Assembly: GCF_035918155.1 (NCBI RefSeq)
Contig: NZ_CP109327.1
Span: 4,216,001 to 4,280,000 of the forward strand
Direction of reading: 5' to 3'
Length of the DNA stretch: 64,000 nucleotides
From: Streptomyces sp. NBC_01591
GTDB lineage: Bacteria > Actinomycetota > Actinomycetes > Streptomycetales > Streptomycetaceae
The notes under the pieces were generated by a model that saw only the letters and a program-made list of their open reading frames with translations, was not told where the DNA came from and did not search any database. The translations under genes were made by a program, and so were the position numbers. Below are positions 42,383 through 50,344 of this stretch, one piece after another (position 1 is the first letter of the stretch; each line of letters begins with the position of its first letter).

Positions 42383-42415
42383 CGTGCCCGGGTGGTTGCA
42401 CGCCACCCGGGCACG
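42383..42415. terminator. bidirectional hairpin terminator
   Basis: A 13-bp perfect stem (CGTGCCCGGGTGG / CCACCCGGGCACG) between the flotillin stop and the 3' end of the converging oxidoreductase gene. Confidence 0.8.
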
Positions 42416-42428
42416 CGCATGCCCGGGC

Positions 42429-42824
42429 TCAATCCGCCAGGTCGACCCGCACCGTCAGCAGCTCCGAACCCACCGCCCGTACCACCGCGCTGTTGTAACG
42501 CGGCAGCGTCCTGAGCCGGGTGCGGGCGTCGTCCTGGGGCAGCGGATGCGCGATCCCGTCGTACCAGCGCCCCGCGACGCGGACCCTGACCCGGGGATCG
42601 GCCCGGATGTTGCGGATGTACTGCGACTTCTCGCCGAACTCCGAGACCAGCCAGAACTCCTGCCCCACTCGCCGCCCACCGACCGGGGTGCGGCGCGGCA
42701 GCCCGGACGTACGACCGGTCGTCTCCAACAGGGTCTGCGACCTCGACCGTCTGGCGAGCGGGTTCACGACATGCCGCTGGAGCGACGTGACCGCCCTGAA
42801 CCTCAAATCCCGAAAGCCCGCCAT
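42429..42824 (-). CDS. F420-dependent nitroreductase-family (Ddn/FDOR) protein
   Basis: 131 residues from the ATG at 42824. Split-beta-barrel FDOR features: LLETTGRTSGLPRRTPVGGRRVGQEFWLVSEFGEKSQYIRNIRADPRVRVRVAGRWYDGIAHPL. The pattern T-G-R-x-S-G-x-x-R-x-T-P, then E-x-x-Y-x-x-N-I and a final R-V-R-V-A-G-R, is the nitroreductase/deazaflavin-dependent family. Uses F420H2 to reduce quinone- or nitro-like substrates; substrate unknown. Confidence 0.85.
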   Translation of the reverse strand: MAGFRDLRFRAVTSLQRHVVNPLARRSRSQTLLETTGRTSGLPRRTPVGGRRVGQEFWLVSEFGEKSQYIRNIRADPRVRVRVAGRWYDGIAHPLPQDDARTRLRTLPRYNSAVVRAVGSELLTVRVDLAD

Positions 42825-42980
42825 CGCGTGTCCCCTTCCGCCGGTGACCGCGAGCTTACGACTCTGTCGCCGGTCCCCTGCGGATTCGTCCGCGATCGGT
42901 AACAGAGGGATCCCGTACGGGCATTCGCATGTCTTCATGAGCGCACGGCATCGGCGGAGACAGCAAAGGGGCGGGCGGAC

Positions 42981-43766
42981 ATGGCAAAGCACAAGGGAAG
43001 GGGATGGCACAGCCGGCTTCTCGGGGCAGCGCTCGGGGTGACGGCGGTGGCCGCTGCCACCTCGGTATGGACCGCGCAGGCCGACACCGCCGGAGGGCAG
43101 CAGCCGCAAGCGCGTGTCTCAGTGCCGGACGCCCGGCCTCATCAGGACCGGACCGTGACCAAGGTGGCGGCGGACATCGCGCACGCCTCGGACCGCGGCG
43201 CCCGGGGCGTCAACATCACCATCGACGACGGACCGGACCCGGTCTGGACGCCCCAGGTGCTGCAACTACTGAAGGACAACGGCGTGAAGGCCACGTTCTG
43301 CATGGTGGGCACGCAGGCCCAGGCACACCCGGACCTGGTCAAAGAGGTCGTGGCGGCCGGGCACCGGCTGTGCAACCACACGGTCTCGCACGACACCGCC
43401 ATGGACTCCAAGTCCGAGGCATACCAGTCCCAGCAGATCCTGGACGCCGAACGCATGATCACCAAGGCGTCCGGAGGCGTCCGGCCGCAGTACTACCGGG
43501 CCCCGGGCGGCGCTTTCACCCCGTACAGCCGACAACTCGCCGCGTCCCGGGGGATGCGTCCGCTGGGCTGGAACGTCGACTCCAAGGACTTCGAGCGTCC
43601 CGGTGCGGACACCATGGTCGCCACCGTCAAGAGCGAGATCACCAACGGGCCGACCGTCCTCTTCCACGACGCGGGAGGGGATCGCTCCCAGACCTTGGCC
43701 GCTCTGCGCGAGATCCTGCCCTGGCTGAAGCAGCAGGGGTACTCCTTCGGCTTCCCCGTGCGGTGA
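42981..43766 (+). CDS. secreted polysaccharide deacetylase (NodB domain)
   Basis: 261 residues. N-terminal signal or anchor (MAKHKGRGWHSRLLGAALGVTAVAAATSVWTAQA). The NodB domain (about 75-260) has motif 1 T-I-D-D-G-P-D (catalytic base and metal Asp83), motif 2 N-H-T-V-S-H (metal His133 and His137), motif 3 Y-R-A-P-G-G-A-F, motif 4 W-N-V-D-S-K-D, and motif 5 V-L-F-H-D-A-G-G. A complete set, so an active chitin-, xylan- or peptidoglycan-deacetylase outside the membrane is expected. Divergent from the FDOR gene. Confidence 0.9.
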   Translation: MAKHKGRGWHSRLLGAALGVTAVAAATSVWTAQADTAGGQQPQARVSVPDARPHQDRTVTKVAADIAHASDRGARGVNITIDDGPDPVWTPQVLQLLKDNGVKATFCMVGTQAQAHPDLVKEVVAAGHRLCNHTVSHDTAMDSKSEAYQSQQILDAERMITKASGGVRPQYYRAPGGAFTPYSRQLAASRGMRPLGWNVDSKDFERPGADTMVATVKSEITNGPTVLFHDAGGDRSQTLAALREILPWLKQQGYSFGFPVR

Positions 43767-43887
43767 GCGAGGCCCACCCGCGCTGACATCAGGACCCGCC
43801 CCCAGGGGACTGCTGGACCCGCGCTCTGCGCCTGCCGCTAAAGTGCGATGCTTGTTCGATTCGCCGCGGGGCGGAGGGGGAGGGGTT

Positions 43888-44358
43888 GTGAGCGCACAAC
43901 TGAGGGACACCGCCGGGGAGTTGGCGAAGCTACTGTGGCGGGAACACACCGTGTACCGGGAGCGGTCCGGCGGTGTGGTCATCCGGGGTGAGCATGTAGG
44001 GCGGTGGATCAGCCTCGCTCCGACGGGCGGCCGGGACGAGACCCTCGTACGCGTCGGGCGCATCCTGGACGGCGGCACCACCGCTCCGGCGCGCCTGGAG
44101 GCCGTGGTGCCCCTCTCCGCCGGTACAGGCGTGCTCGCCGCGACCTGCCGTCGCCTGCTCGCCGAGGCGGCGGCCGATGTGGCGCCGGTCACGCCGGAAC
44201 GGGCAGCACCCGGGGGCTCCAAGCGGTCCAAGCGGTCCGGGAAGGCCGCGCGACCCAAAGGCACTGGGAAACACACCAGTTTCAGTTCATGGGTGATCCT
44301 CACCTGCGTTGCCGGTGTGATCGCCCTGTACGTCTACAGCACCGCGATGCACGGCTGA
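43888..44358 (+). CDS. hypothetical protein with C-terminal membrane anchor
   Basis: 156 residues from the GTG at 43888, preceded by GGAGGGGGAGGGG. Residues 1-100 are a soluble alpha/beta segment (LAKLLWREHTVYRERSGGVVIRGEHVGRWISLAPTGGRDETLVRVGRILDGG). Residues 105-130 form a basic linker (SKRSKRSGKAARPKGTGK) and 133-152 one transmembrane helix (WVILTCVAGVIALYVYS). Tail-anchored topology. No family recognised. Confidence 0.65.
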   Translation: MSAQLRDTAGELAKLLWREHTVYRERSGGVVIRGEHVGRWISLAPTGGRDETLVRVGRILDGGTTAPARLEAVVPLSAGTGVLAATCRRLLAEAAADVAPVTPERAAPGGSKRSKRSGKAARPKGTGKHTSFSSWVILTCVAGVIALYVYSTAMHG

Positions 44359-44374
44359 CCAGTACGAACAGGAC

Positions 44375-44412
44375 AAAAAAACACGCCCGTCCCGCACCGG
44401 TCGGTACGGGAC
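44375..44412 (-). terminator. intrinsic terminator for the 44429 gene
   Basis: GTCCCG (44389-44394) pairs with CGGGAC (44407-44412), extended inward by ACCG/CGGT. On the minus strand the stem is followed by seven T residues (A-run 44375-44381). It stops the leftward transcript; on the plus strand the adjacent gene ends at 44358. Confidence 0.75.
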
Positions 44413-44428
44413 TGACGCTTCGAGTGGT

Positions 44429-44890
44429 TCAGCAGCCGACCCATGACATGTCGGGGCGCCAGGTCTTGTTCTCCGAGGCTGAGCCCTTCTTCCAGCTGAA
44501 CGTCGCCACCACTTTGTAGCTGTCATGCGGGTACTTGCAGGCGTCGATGGCGCTGGTGGCGGCCGAGTCCCCGGTGCTGTGCCAACCGTCGTAGTCCTTC
44601 GTGGTGCGCATGGTCACCCGCTTGCCCGCCGGGTAGCGCTCCAGCTTCACGTTGGTGACCTTGACCTGGTAGTTGCCGCCGCCCGCGACGTCGGTGATCT
44701 TCGCCTTGGCCCGGAAGGTCTTGCTCGCATTGTCCCAGGAGACGGTTGCGCAACGCTTGACCTGCTTGCCGTAGCACTGCCAGCTGTCGGCTGCGGAGGC
44801 CGACGACGGGGTGATGACGATCGATGTGGCGAGCGCCGCTGCGACCAGTCCACCAGTGGCGCCCATCCGGCCGACACGCTTGAGCCTCAT
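44429..44890 (-). CDS. small secreted protein of unknown function
   Basis: 153 residues from the ATG at 44890. Signal peptide (MRLKRVGRMGATGGLVAAALATSIVITPSSASAA, A-S-A cleavage). The mature protein is beta-rich with four cysteines (W-Q-C-Y-G, K-R-C-A-T, D-A-C-K-Y and the last residue) likely forming two disulfides. Repeated K and W residues suggest a carbohydrate- or wall-associated role, but this is only an impression. A terminator follows. Confidence 0.75.
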   Translation of the reverse strand: MRLKRVGRMGATGGLVAAALATSIVITPSSASAADSWQCYGKQVKRCATVSWDNASKTFRAKAKITDVAGGGNYQVKVTNVKLERYPAGKRVTMRTTKDYDGWHSTGDSAATSAIDACKYPHDSYKVVATFSWKKGSASENKTWRPDMSWVGC

Positions 44891-45159
44891 GAAAATCCCT
44901 TCTGAACTCCCGGTAATCACGGGCTCAAGCTATCCAGCGAGGGGCTGCAACCGTCATGAAGTGTCAGGCGGTTGCACTGCCGTGACAATGTCGGCGCCCC
45001 GTCCCGGGAATGGCTCGCACCGTCACACAGAGCGCTCCGCCCGGCCGGTCCGACAGCCCGCACCCCGGAGGCGGCGGGACCCTCCGGATAAGGTAATGCG
45101 CAGATAAAGAGATCACCAAGTGCGTCAAGAGCCGCCGCCGCACCTCTCGGGAGGAAGCC

Positions 45160-45630
45160 ATGGGAACCCACCGCACCACGCTGCCCGGAGTCGGTGTGCA
45201 GTACGACTACACGACCGAGTCGGGCCAGCACATCTCCGTCGTCGTCCACCACGACGGACGGCGGTTCATCGGCTTCTACGACCAGGACGACCCCGATTCC
45301 TGCCGGCTCTCGGTACCCCTGACACCGCAGGAGGCCACCGGCCTCGCGCACCTCATCGACGCGGCGCCCATCGACGCCGTACGCACCGAGGGCATCGACC
45401 TGGTCACCGAGCACATCCCGCTCGGGACCCGCTCCCCGTACGGCGGACGGCTGCTCGGGGACACGAAGGCGCGGACCCGGACCGGGGCCTCGATCGTGGC
45501 GGTGCTGCGGACGCACAGTGCGCATCCGTCCCCGGGGCCGGACTTCCGGCTGGCCATTGGCGACACCCTGGTCGCCGTCGGAACGCGTGAGGGCGTCGAC
45601 ACGCTCTCCGAGATCATTGCGGAGGGCTGA
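45160..45630 (+). CDS. K+/H+ antiporter regulatory subunit (KhtT-like, TrkA-C domain)
   Basis: 156 residues. The N-terminal half (TTLPGVGVQYDYTTESGQHISVVVHHDGRRFIGFYD) is the KhtT N-domain; the C-terminal half (about 85-155: LVTEHIPLGTRSPYGGRLLGDTKARTRTGASIVAVLRTHSAHPSPGPDFRLAIGDTLVAVGTREGVDTLSEII) is a TrkA-C/RCK-C domain that binds a nucleotide signal. Two nt separate it from the antiporter gene, as in the Bacillus khtT-khtU pair. Confidence 0.87.
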   Translation: MGTHRTTLPGVGVQYDYTTESGQHISVVVHHDGRRFIGFYDQDDPDSCRLSVPLTPQEATGLAHLIDAAPIDAVRTEGIDLVTEHIPLGTRSPYGGRLLGDTKARTRTGASIVAVLRTHSAHPSPGPDFRLAIGDTLVAVGTREGVDTLSEIIAEG

Positions 45631-45632
45631 CC

Positions 45633-46880
45633 GTGCACGACACGACCGCACTGCTGGTGGAGCTCGGCTCCGTCATTCTGGGGCTCGGACTCATCGGACG
45701 GTTCGCCGGCCGCATAGGGCTCTCGCCGATCCCGCTGTATCTGCTGGCCGGGCTCGCGTTCGGCGAGGGCGGGCTGCTGCCGCTCGGGGCCAGTGAGGAA
45801 TTCACCGCCGTCGGCGCCGAGATCGGCGTCATCCTGCTGCTGCTCCTGCTCGGCCTGGAGTACAGCGCCTCGGAGCTGGTCACCAGCCTCAAGACCCAAT
45901 ATCCGTCCGGGGCCGTGGACTTCGTACTCAACGCGACCCCGGGAGCCGTCGCCGCACTGCTGCTCGGCTGGGGGCCCGTGGGGGCGGTCGCACTGGGCGG
46001 GGTCACCTGGATCTCTTCGTCCGGGGTCATCGCGAAGGTGCTCACCGACCTCGGACGGCTGGGCAACCGGGAGACACCCGTCATCCTCGGCGTCCTCGTC
46101 ATCGAGGACCTGTCGATGGCCGTGTACCTGCCGCTGCTCACCGCGATGCTCGCGGGAGCGGGCCTCGCCGGGGGCAGCATCGCGCTGCTCATCGCGCTCG
46201 GCACCGTCGGGTTCGTGCTCTACCTCGCGCTGCGGCACGGCCGGTTGATCAGCCGGGCCGTGTCCTCCGACAACCCGGAGATGCTGCTCCTGGTCGTCCT
46301 CGGACTGACCGTCCTGGTGGCCGGTGTGGCACAGGAGTTGCAGGTCTCCGCCGCCGTCGGCGCGTTCCTGGTCGGGATCGCGCTCTCGGGCGAGGTCGCC
46401 GAGGGCGCGCGCAAGCTGCTGACGCCGCTGCGGGACCTGTTCGCCGCCGTCTTCTTCGTGTTCTTCGGGCTCTCCACCAACCCGGCCGAGATCCCGCCGG
46501 TGCTGCTCCCCGCTGCGCTGCTGGCGATCGTCACCGTCTTCACCAAGATCGCCACCGGCTGGTACGCGGCCCGGCGGGCCGGAATCGGTTCGCGCGGGCG
46601 GTGGCGGGCCGGTGGGACGCTCGTCGCACGCGGTGAGTTCTCCATCGTCATCGCCGGACTGGCCGTGGCGACCGAGCCCCGGATCGGGCCGATCGCCACC
46701 GCGTACGTCCTCATCCTCGTCATCGTCGGACCGCTCACCGCCCGCTGGACCCAGCCCGTCGTCGCCAAGATCCAGGCATGGCGCGGCCGGGACGGCAACG
46801 GCGGCAAGGGGAGCGACGCGGTCCCTGCGGCGCGTCCGGCGCCCGCAGTCCAGGAGGAGTTCGCCTCCTCCGCCGACTGA
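45633..46880 (+). CDS. CPA2-type cation:proton antiporter (KhtU-like)
   Basis: 415 residues from GTG. About 12 transmembrane helices covering residues 5-385. Features: GLIGRFAGRIGLSPIPLYLLAGLAFGEGGLLPL and GGVTWISSSGVIAKVLTDLGRLGNRETPVILGVLVIEDLSMAVYLPLL, with the Asp of V-I-E-D-L typical of KefB/KhtU exchangers. A hydrophilic tail follows. With the KhtT-like subunit it exports K+ or other monovalent cations in exchange for protons. Confidence 0.9.
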   Translation: MHDTTALLVELGSVILGLGLIGRFAGRIGLSPIPLYLLAGLAFGEGGLLPLGASEEFTAVGAEIGVILLLLLLGLEYSASELVTSLKTQYPSGAVDFVLNATPGAVAALLLGWGPVGAVALGGVTWISSSGVIAKVLTDLGRLGNRETPVILGVLVIEDLSMAVYLPLLTAMLAGAGLAGGSIALLIALGTVGFVLYLALRHGRLISRAVSSDNPEMLLLVVLGLTVLVAGVAQELQVSAAVGAFLVGIALSGEVAEGARKLLTPLRDLFAAVFFVFFGLSTNPAEIPPVLLPAALLAIVTVFTKIATGWYAARRAGIGSRGRWRAGGTLVARGEFSIVIAGLAVATEPRIGPIATAYVLILVIVGPLTARWTQPVVAKIQAWRGRDGNGGKGSDAVPAARPAPAVQEEFASSAD

Positions 46881-46890
46881 GAGCCTGTCG

Positions 46891-47442
46891 TCAGTCGGCG
46901 TGGCGGGCGGGACGGTCGGACGTCCAGCCCAGCGGGTACCCGTCCGAGCCGTCCCCCGGTACGGACGGCTCGCCGCCCGCCGCGGTGAACGCGGTCAGCG
47001 CGTCGACCAGGGCGGCGCGTTGCTCCGGGGCGAGGCGCTCGACGATTCCGGCGATCTCCCGGCGACGGCCCGCCGTGACGTCCTCGACCAGCCGGCGGCC
47101 CCCGGGGGTGACCCGCAGCACCGTCTCTCGGCGGTTGACGGGGTTCACCTGGCGCTCGGCCAGGCCCGCGGCGATCAGCCGGTCCAGCATGCGCATCGCG
47201 GTCGACGGGTTCACCCCGAGCCGTTCGGCGAGCGTCACGAGTTTGGCCTCGTCGTGCGTGGACAGCACTACGAGGAGCCGGAACTGGGGCAGTGTCACCC
47301 GGTCCTCCACCGCGGCCAGCGAGCGGGCGGAGACGGCGACGAGCAGTCTGGAGGCCGTCAGTACGGCACGGGTCACCTCGTCGACGTCGTCCCTGCCCCG
47401 GTCCGGGGATCTGTCATCGGGTGCCTGTTCATGCGCGGCCAT
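46891..47442 (-). CDS. MarR-family regulator
   Basis: 183 residues from the ATG at 47442. Winged HTH (about 45-125): TLPQFRLLVVLSTHDEAKLVTLAERLGVNPSTAMRMLDRLIAAGLAERQVNPVNRRETVLRVTPGG, with recognition helix NPSTAMRMLDRLIAAG and the wing R-x(3)-N-R-R. Long helices on either side form the dimer interface. It is divergent from an FDOR-like gene, with a TGCAA-CGT-TTGCA dyad upstream of that gene, suggesting it represses it. Confidence 0.9.
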   Translation of the reverse strand: MAAHEQAPDDRSPDRGRDDVDEVTRAVLTASRLLVAVSARSLAAVEDRVTLPQFRLLVVLSTHDEAKLVTLAERLGVNPSTAMRMLDRLIAAGLAERQVNPVNRRETVLRVTPGGRRLVEDVTAGRRREIAGIVERLAPEQRAALVDALTAFTAAGGEPSVPGDGSDGYPLGWTSDRPARHAD

Positions 47443-47525
47443 GCCTCTTTGTACCGTGCCCGTCCGCGGTACTCGAATCGGTATCCGGGACAAGGCACCG
47501 GGCGGTGGCACAAACCTTTGGACTG

Positions 47526-47538
47526 TGCAACGTTTGCA
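47526..47538. promoter_or_regulatory. candidate MarR operator
   Basis: TGCAA-CGT-TTGCA, 5-bp perfect arms, ending at the first base of the FDOR gene start codon. MarR sites in actinobacteria are often TTGCAA-like dyads near the start of the divergent gene. Confidence 0.5.
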
Positions 47539-48080
47539 TGGTGACGCCTCAGCACCCCGACCCTGCCGAACCGCATCGCCCACCCCCGCCGACCGGCTGG
47601 CGGCGCACGGCCGCACGGCTCCCGACGCATCTCTTCCGGATGGGGCTCGGGCCGCTGTTCCGGGGGCGGCTGCTGCTCGTCCACACCGGCCGGGTCTCCG
47701 GTCTCGCCCGGCGCACCACGATCGAGGTCGTCGAGTCGACGGTGACGGACGGGCGGCGCTGCTGGACCGTCGCGTCCGGGTTCGGGCCCGGTGCCGACTG
47801 GTACCGGAATCTCGTCCGTACCCCGCAGGCCACCGTGCAGGCCGGCCGCCGGTTCCACGTGGTGACCGCGGAGTTCGTGGCGGCCGAGGAGGGCGGGGAG
47901 CTGATGGCGCGGTACGCGGCCCGGCACCCCAAGCTCGCGCACCGGCTCTGCGCGTACATGGGGTACGACCTCGACGGGAGCGCGGACGGCTACCGGCGGG
48001 CCGGTGAGTCGATCCCCTTCGTACAGCTCATAGCGGGGTCGCCGCGCGCAGAATCCCCACCAGCGTCACGGCCGCGTTGA
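47538..48080 (+). CDS. F420-dependent nitroreductase-family (FDOR) protein
   Basis: 180 residues from ATG 47538 (or GTG one codon later). FDOR pattern: RMGLGPLFRGRLLLVHTGRVSGLARRTTIEVVE, then W-Y-R-N-L-V-R-T-P-Q-A-T-V-Q-A-G-R-R-F. The N-terminus (about 1-25) is Pro-rich. Likely F420- or flavin-linked reductase of a xenobiotic, controlled by the divergent MarR. Its 3' end overlaps the converging M56 gene by 53 bp. Confidence 0.82.
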   Translation: MVTPQHPDPAEPHRPPPPTGWRRTAARLPTHLFRMGLGPLFRGRLLLVHTGRVSGLARRTTIEVVESTVTDGRRCWTVASGFGPGADWYRNLVRTPQATVQAGRRFHVVTAEFVAAEEGGELMARYAARHPKLAHRLCAYMGYDLDGSADGYRRAGESIPFVQLIAGSPRAESPPASRPR

Positions 48081-48975
48081 GCGACGACAGCGCCGAGGCC
48101 GCCGTGCCCACCGTCGCGACCAGCGCCGCGAGGGCGACATGGGCGGACGACGGCGGCCACAGCCGGACCGGCGGAACCGGGGCGAGCAGCGCCGCGACCC
48201 GGCGCGGCACGGGGCCCGCCGGGGCCGCGAAGGCCGCGAGACCGGCCGAGACGTCCGGAGCGCGGTGCGAGTACAGCGCCGCCTTGCCGACCGCGACCGC
48301 CACCACCCTCCGGTCGCCGACCGCGCACGCGGCCTCCTCGTCCGCCCACCGCTCGGTGCTGAACGCCACCGCGGTACGCAGCGGCAGCAGGAACGGGTTG
48401 GCGCGCGCCGCGAGTTGGACGGCCAGCAGATAGCGGTGGTGCCGGGCGGCCAGATGGGCCCGCTCATGGGCGATCAGGGCCCGCCGCTCACGGACGTCCA
48501 GGCACTCGGTCATCGCGGTCGAGACGACGACCCGGCCCGGACTCCCGGGCAGCGCGTAGGCGTACGGCTCCGGGTCCGGGAGCACCGCGACATCGCCCGA
48601 GACGACGGAGGGCGCGGCGGCCAGCGCACGGCCCGCGCGGACGCGCACCCGCACGTGGCGGTACACCGTCCACCCGCACGCCCCGAGCACCGCCGCCAGC
48701 GCCCCGATCGCGACGATGCCCGCCTTCACCTCGTACGGCACCGCGTCCCGCACCTCCGGGTCCGACCAGCTGTCCGGCAGCGGATTGCCCGGGAGCTGGG
48801 CGGTACCCACCACCATCAGCAGGCCGAGGCAGAGCGTGCTGCACAGGGCGAGCAGCGCGCCGACGACGGCGAGCAGCCGGGTCGCGCTGCGGGGGTGCAG
48901 ATGCTGTTCGGCCAGGCGCGCGATCGGCAGCGCGGTCAGCGGCAGCACGAGCGGCAGACAGACGAAAACACCCAT
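48028..48975 (-). CDS. M56 (BlaR1-type) membrane metallopeptidase
   Basis: 315 residues from the ATG at 48975. Three or four transmembrane helices (about 4-20, 32-56, 90-108 and near the C-terminus). Zinc motif H-E-R-A-H in RRALIAHERAHLAARHHRYLL, with the third ligand Glu in WADEEAAC. It has no penicillin-binding C-terminal sensor domain, so it is the short, BlaR1/MecR1-like M56 type of actinobacteria. Paired with BlaI immediately upstream (7 bp), it probably cleaves BlaI after an envelope signal. Confidence 0.88.
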   Translation of the reverse strand: MGVFVCLPLVLPLTALPIARLAEQHLHPRSATRLLAVVGALLALCSTLCLGLLMVVGTAQLPGNPLPDSWSDPEVRDAVPYEVKAGIVAIGALAAVLGACGWTVYRHVRVRVRAGRALAAAPSVVSGDVAVLPDPEPYAYALPGSPGRVVVSTAMTECLDVRERRALIAHERAHLAARHHRYLLAVQLAARANPFLLPLRTAVAFSTERWADEEAACAVGDRRVVAVAVGKAALYSHRAPDVSAGLAAFAAPAGPVPRRVAALLAPVPPVRLWPPSSAHVALAALVATVGTAASALSSLNAAVTLVGILRAATPL

Positions 48976-48982
48976 CGGTGGG

Positions 48983-49501
48983 CTACAGGCCTTCCGTGTC
49001 ACGGGGGTTGTCCGGATCGTCCGGGGCGGCCGCCCGTGCCAGAAGTGCGCGCAGGCGTTCCTCGTCACCGGGGGAGAGGGCCGAGATGAAGCGGGCGAGC
49101 ACGGCGTCCCGGTCCCGTTCGCCGTCCAGCACGCGGCGCATCCGCAGGGCGGCGAGACCGGCCTCGTCGGAGGCGGACGTCCAGGTGTAGGAGCGGCCCT
49201 CGCGGGACCGGGTCACGGCCTTCTTCGCGTAGAGGCGGGAGAGGATCGTGATGACGGTGGTGTACGCGAGGTCGCCTTCGAGGTGTTCCTGGACCCAGCC
49301 GGCCGTCACGGGGCCGTTCGCCGAGTGCAGTACGGCGAGGACCTGGGCCTCCAGTTCGCCCTGCCCGCGCCTGCGCAGCCGCCGGCTCACGGGGTGTACG
49401 GCATCGGGGCGCACCGCGCCGGGGAGCGGTTCCGCGGGGGCGGGCACTCCGTCGCGTGGTGGTTCGTTGTCCGGGTGGTGGCCGGGCCTGGCCGAGTCCA
49501 T
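48983..49501 (-). CDS. BlaI/MecI-family repressor
   Basis: 172 residues from the ATG at 49501. N-terminal about 45 residues are Pro/Arg-rich; the BlaI winged HTH (about 45-120) is LEAQVLAVLHSANGPVTAGWVQEHLEGDLAYTTVITILSRLYAKKAVTRSREGRSYTWTSA, with the recognition helix A-Y-T-T-V-I-T-I-L-S-R-L. The typical M56 cleavage region lies in the following C-terminal dimerisation helices. A TACA-N4-TGTA dyad, the BlaI/MecI consensus, lies 100 bp upstream at 49601, also upstream of terB. Confidence 0.9.
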   Translation of the reverse strand: MDSARPGHHPDNEPPRDGVPAPAEPLPGAVRPDAVHPVSRRLRRRGQGELEAQVLAVLHSANGPVTAGWVQEHLEGDLAYTTVITILSRLYAKKAVTRSREGRSYTWTSASDEAGLAALRMRRVLDGERDRDAVLARFISALSPGDEERLRALLARAAAPDDPDNPRDTEGL

Positions 49502-49600
49502 CGGGGGTCCGCCCTTCTGCGATGCCGCGTCGGCCGCGGCGTCGCAGCATCCTACTGACTGCCGTTTCCGGGACACAGCGGGCGCCCCTGCTGCTAACTT

Positions 49601-49614
49601 CTACACGTCTGTAG
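49601..49614. promoter_or_regulatory. BlaI/MecI-type operator
   Basis: CTACA-CGTC-TGTAG, matching the TACA-N4-TGTA consensus and extended by flanking TT/AG bases. It lies between blaI (minus strand) and terB (plus strand), so both may be repressed by BlaI. Confidence 0.7.
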
Positions 49615-49664
49615 AGTTGGACTTCAATCCGGCAACGCACCGCAACGCAACGTATGGAGACGTC

Positions 49665-50120
49665 ATGGCACTGTGGGATCGGATCAAGGAATCCGCCTCG
49701 TCGATGCAGTCGCAGCTGGAAGCCAAGAAGAACGACCTGAAGAGCGGGGCGTTCCGCGACGCGAGCATGGCCATGTGCGCCCTTGTCGCCGCTGCCGACG
49801 GTTCCATCGATCCGTCCGAGCGCCAGCGCGTCGCCTCGCTGATCGCCTCCAACGCCGTTCTGCAGAACTTCCCGGCGGACGATCTGCAGCGCCGCTTCAA
49901 CGACTACGTGAACAAGCTCACCGCCGACTTCGCCTTCGGCAAGGTCAGCGTGCTCCAGGAGATCGGCAAGGCCAAGAAGAAGCCGGCCGAGGCGCGTGCC
50001 GTCATCCAGATCGGCATCGTCATCGGCGGCGCCGACGGCGACTTCGACAAGTCGGAGCAGGCTGTCGTCCGGGAGGCGTGCTTCGCACTCGACCTCCCGC
50101 CGCACGAGTTCGACCTGTAG
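49665..50120 (+). CDS. TerB-domain (tellurite-resistance family) protein
   Basis: 151 residues; ATG at 49665 preceded by GGAGA. TerB features: MALWDRIKESASSMQSQLEAKKNDLKSGAFRDASMAMCALVAAADGSIDPSERQRVASLI, then IQIGIVIGGADGDFDKSEQAVVREACFALDLPPHEF, with two Asp-rich D-G-S/D-F-D loops that probably bind metal ions. TerB proteins are cytoplasmic and usually occur with TerC/TerD/TerY; none is nearby. A BlaI-type operator upstream suggests an envelope-stress link instead. Confidence 0.88.
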   Translation: MALWDRIKESASSMQSQLEAKKNDLKSGAFRDASMAMCALVAAADGSIDPSERQRVASLIASNAVLQNFPADDLQRRFNDYVNKLTADFAFGKVSVLQEIGKAKKKPAEARAVIQIGIVIGGADGDFDKSEQAVVREACFALDLPPHEFDL

Positions 50121-50344
50121 GGCCTTTCGTCTCCGACCTGTAGGGCCTTTCGCTCGGATCACGCCGGACCGGCTGCCCGGTCGGGCCCCGAAACCGCCGG
50201 AAGAAGCGCGGCCGACTGACCACCGGCCGCGCCCGGCAGGCCGGGGGCGCGCGACTCCCCCTTGCGCGTCCCCGGCCACTCTCCTCCGGACCCCGCGTCC
50301 ACGGCACTCGCCGACGGACGCGGGGTCTTGTGGTACCCGCCCCG

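Noticed and set aside
49665..50120. Complete tellurite-resistance (ter) cluster
   Set aside because: Only the TerB-domain gene is present; TerC, TerD and others are absent from the window.
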